Assembly: GCA_025362155.1 (NCBI GenBank)
Contig: JANYHX010000202.1
Location: 1 to 5,744, forward strand
Direction: 5' to 3'
Source: Gallionella sp.
GTDB lineage: Bacteria > Pseudomonadota > Gammaproteobacteria > Burkholderiales > Gallionellaceae
Length of the DNA: 5,744 nucleotides
How positions within the stretch are numbered: the first letter of the stretch is position 1; every line of letters starts with the position of its first letter. Both the position numbers and the translations under genes were made by a program. The notes beneath the pieces were generated by a model. The model did not search any database. It saw only the letters and a program-made list of their open reading frames with translations, and was not told the DNA's origin. Shown here piece after piece: positions 4,976 to 5,744 of the stretch.

Positions 4976-5744
4976 AATTGGCGAAATCCAATGTGCGCAC
5001 GGTGTGGTACATACTGGCTTGCCTGCTCGCGGTGTTTACCTATTTTTATGGCCTCGACAGCCAGCACATTCCAAAGAACGGTGACGAATATCCCTATGAA
5101 CACATTACCCGGCTGACTGCCGACAGCGGCAAACTGTTACCCCTGCAGTCGCAGTTGGATAACATGCGTAACACCAAGCCACCGCTGCTGTTCTGGCAGG
5201 GCATTGCATCAACAGCCTGGGGCAAGAACTGGACCTTGTGGAATCTGCGTTACCCAAGCGTCATTTATACATTGCTGACAGCAATGATGCTGTTCATGCT
5301 CGGCCAGAAGCTCACCAGTAAACTTGAAACTGGTTTCATCGCGGCGCTAACGTTCCTGGCTTTTTTTACCACCTATCGTTTCGGTCGCCCGTTCCTGACC
5401 AATCCGCCCGAGGTGTTCTGGATATTTCTGCCGTTCTTTGTGCTTTTGTATTGGCGGCAAACGTTCGAGTCGCGACTGTTTATTCCGCTGTTGCTTGGCA
5501 TCAGCATCGGCATCGGCTTCTTGTACAAATCATTCGCGCTCGGCCTGCCCGTCACGCTCGGTTTGACCGGGTGGTATCTGCATCAACGTCACTACCATGT
5601 GAAAGAATTTCTCAGGCAAGATGCGCTGAAAGTAGTAATTGTCGTGTTGATCGCGGTAGCGCTGTTCACGATGTGGTTCGTATTCGATCCCAACCCACAA
5701 GGGGTGTGGAAAGAGTTTGTGGTGGGCGAAAATGTGGGCAAGTT
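4972..5744 (+). CDS. ArnT/GT39-like membrane glycosyltransferase, 5' part
   Basis: The frame is open from ATG 4972 to the window end, giving 257 residues of a protein that is usually 450-600 aa. It begins with a short basic tail and one membrane helix (~11-28). The periplasmic loop with NGDEYPYE (36-43) follows, where D38-E39 correspond to the catalytic acidic pair after the first helix in PMT/ArnT-type enzymes. Next come RNTKPPLLFWQG (66-77), the characteristic KPPL..W motif, and several strongly hydrophobic helices. These enzymes take a sugar from a polyprenyl-phosphate carrier on the periplasmic side and attach it to lipid A, glycan or protein. The start overlaps the GtrA stop as ATGA, and the GtrA partner fits a polyprenyl-phosphate-sugar donor. 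Acceptor and sugar are not predictable. The 3' end is missing only because the window stops. Confidence 0.88.
   Translation, partial: MKLAKSNVRTVWYILACLLAVFTYFYGLDSQHIPKNGDEYPYEHITRLTADSGKLLPLQSQLDNMRNTKPPLLFWQGIASTAWGKNWTLWNLRYPSVIYTLLTAMMLFMLGQKLTSKLETGFIAALTFLAFFTTYRFGRPFLTNPPEVFWIFLPFFVLLYWRQTFESRLFIPLLLGISIGIGFLYKSFALGLPVTLGLTGWYLHQRHYHVKEFLRQDALKVVIVVLIAVALFTMWFVFDPNPQGVWKEFVVGENVGK

Overview
The window looks like chromosomal DNA of a Gram-negative proteobacterium. The protein types and moderate GC suggest a betaproteobacterium, perhaps of the iron- or ammonia-oxidiser lineages (Gallionella/Nitrosomonas-like). That placement is an inference; no marker gene is present. Most of the window is ordinary, densely packed housekeeping or envelope DNA. 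The exception is the left end, which carries what appears to be a single integron gene cassette with no integrase in view.

Left end (1-702). The 3' end of an unidentified plus-strand gene (to 141) runs into a 559-bp cassette at 138-696. The cassette opens at a G|TTAGAGC junction, carries one plus-strand gene for a 143-aa Sel1-like-repeat protein (180-611) behind a good Shine-Dalgarno, and closes with a 65-bp attC-like site (638-702). The 5' core GTTAGAGC and the start of the attC, GCTCTAAC, are exact reverse complements, as expected if they abutted in a circular cassette. Removing the cassette in silico joins ...TTTACG to TTAACC. The upstream gene and the minus-strand kinase gene would then end on a shared TTAA, so the insertion left both reading frames intact.

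Middle (697-3016, minus strand). Three genes probably form one operon, transcribed right to left: a PfkB-family sugar/nucleoside kinase, a VOC (glyoxalase-fold) protein, and a fructosamine/ketosamine kinase. The VOC and fructosamine kinase genes overlap as GTGA. The set suggests handling of sugars and glycation damage, but only the fructosamine kinase assignment is specific.

Divergent intergenic region (3017-3212). This region separates the minus-strand operon from a plus-strand operon and contains one plausible sigma70-like promoter on each strand.

Right end (3213-5744, plus strand). A GT9 (heptosyltransferase-like) glycosyltransferase, a GtrA-family four-helix membrane protein and an ArnT/GT39-like membrane glycosyltransferase (cut off by the window end) are joined by ATGA stop/start overlaps. 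Together they suggest decoration of LPS, lipid A or another envelope glycan using undecaprenyl-phosphate-linked sugars.
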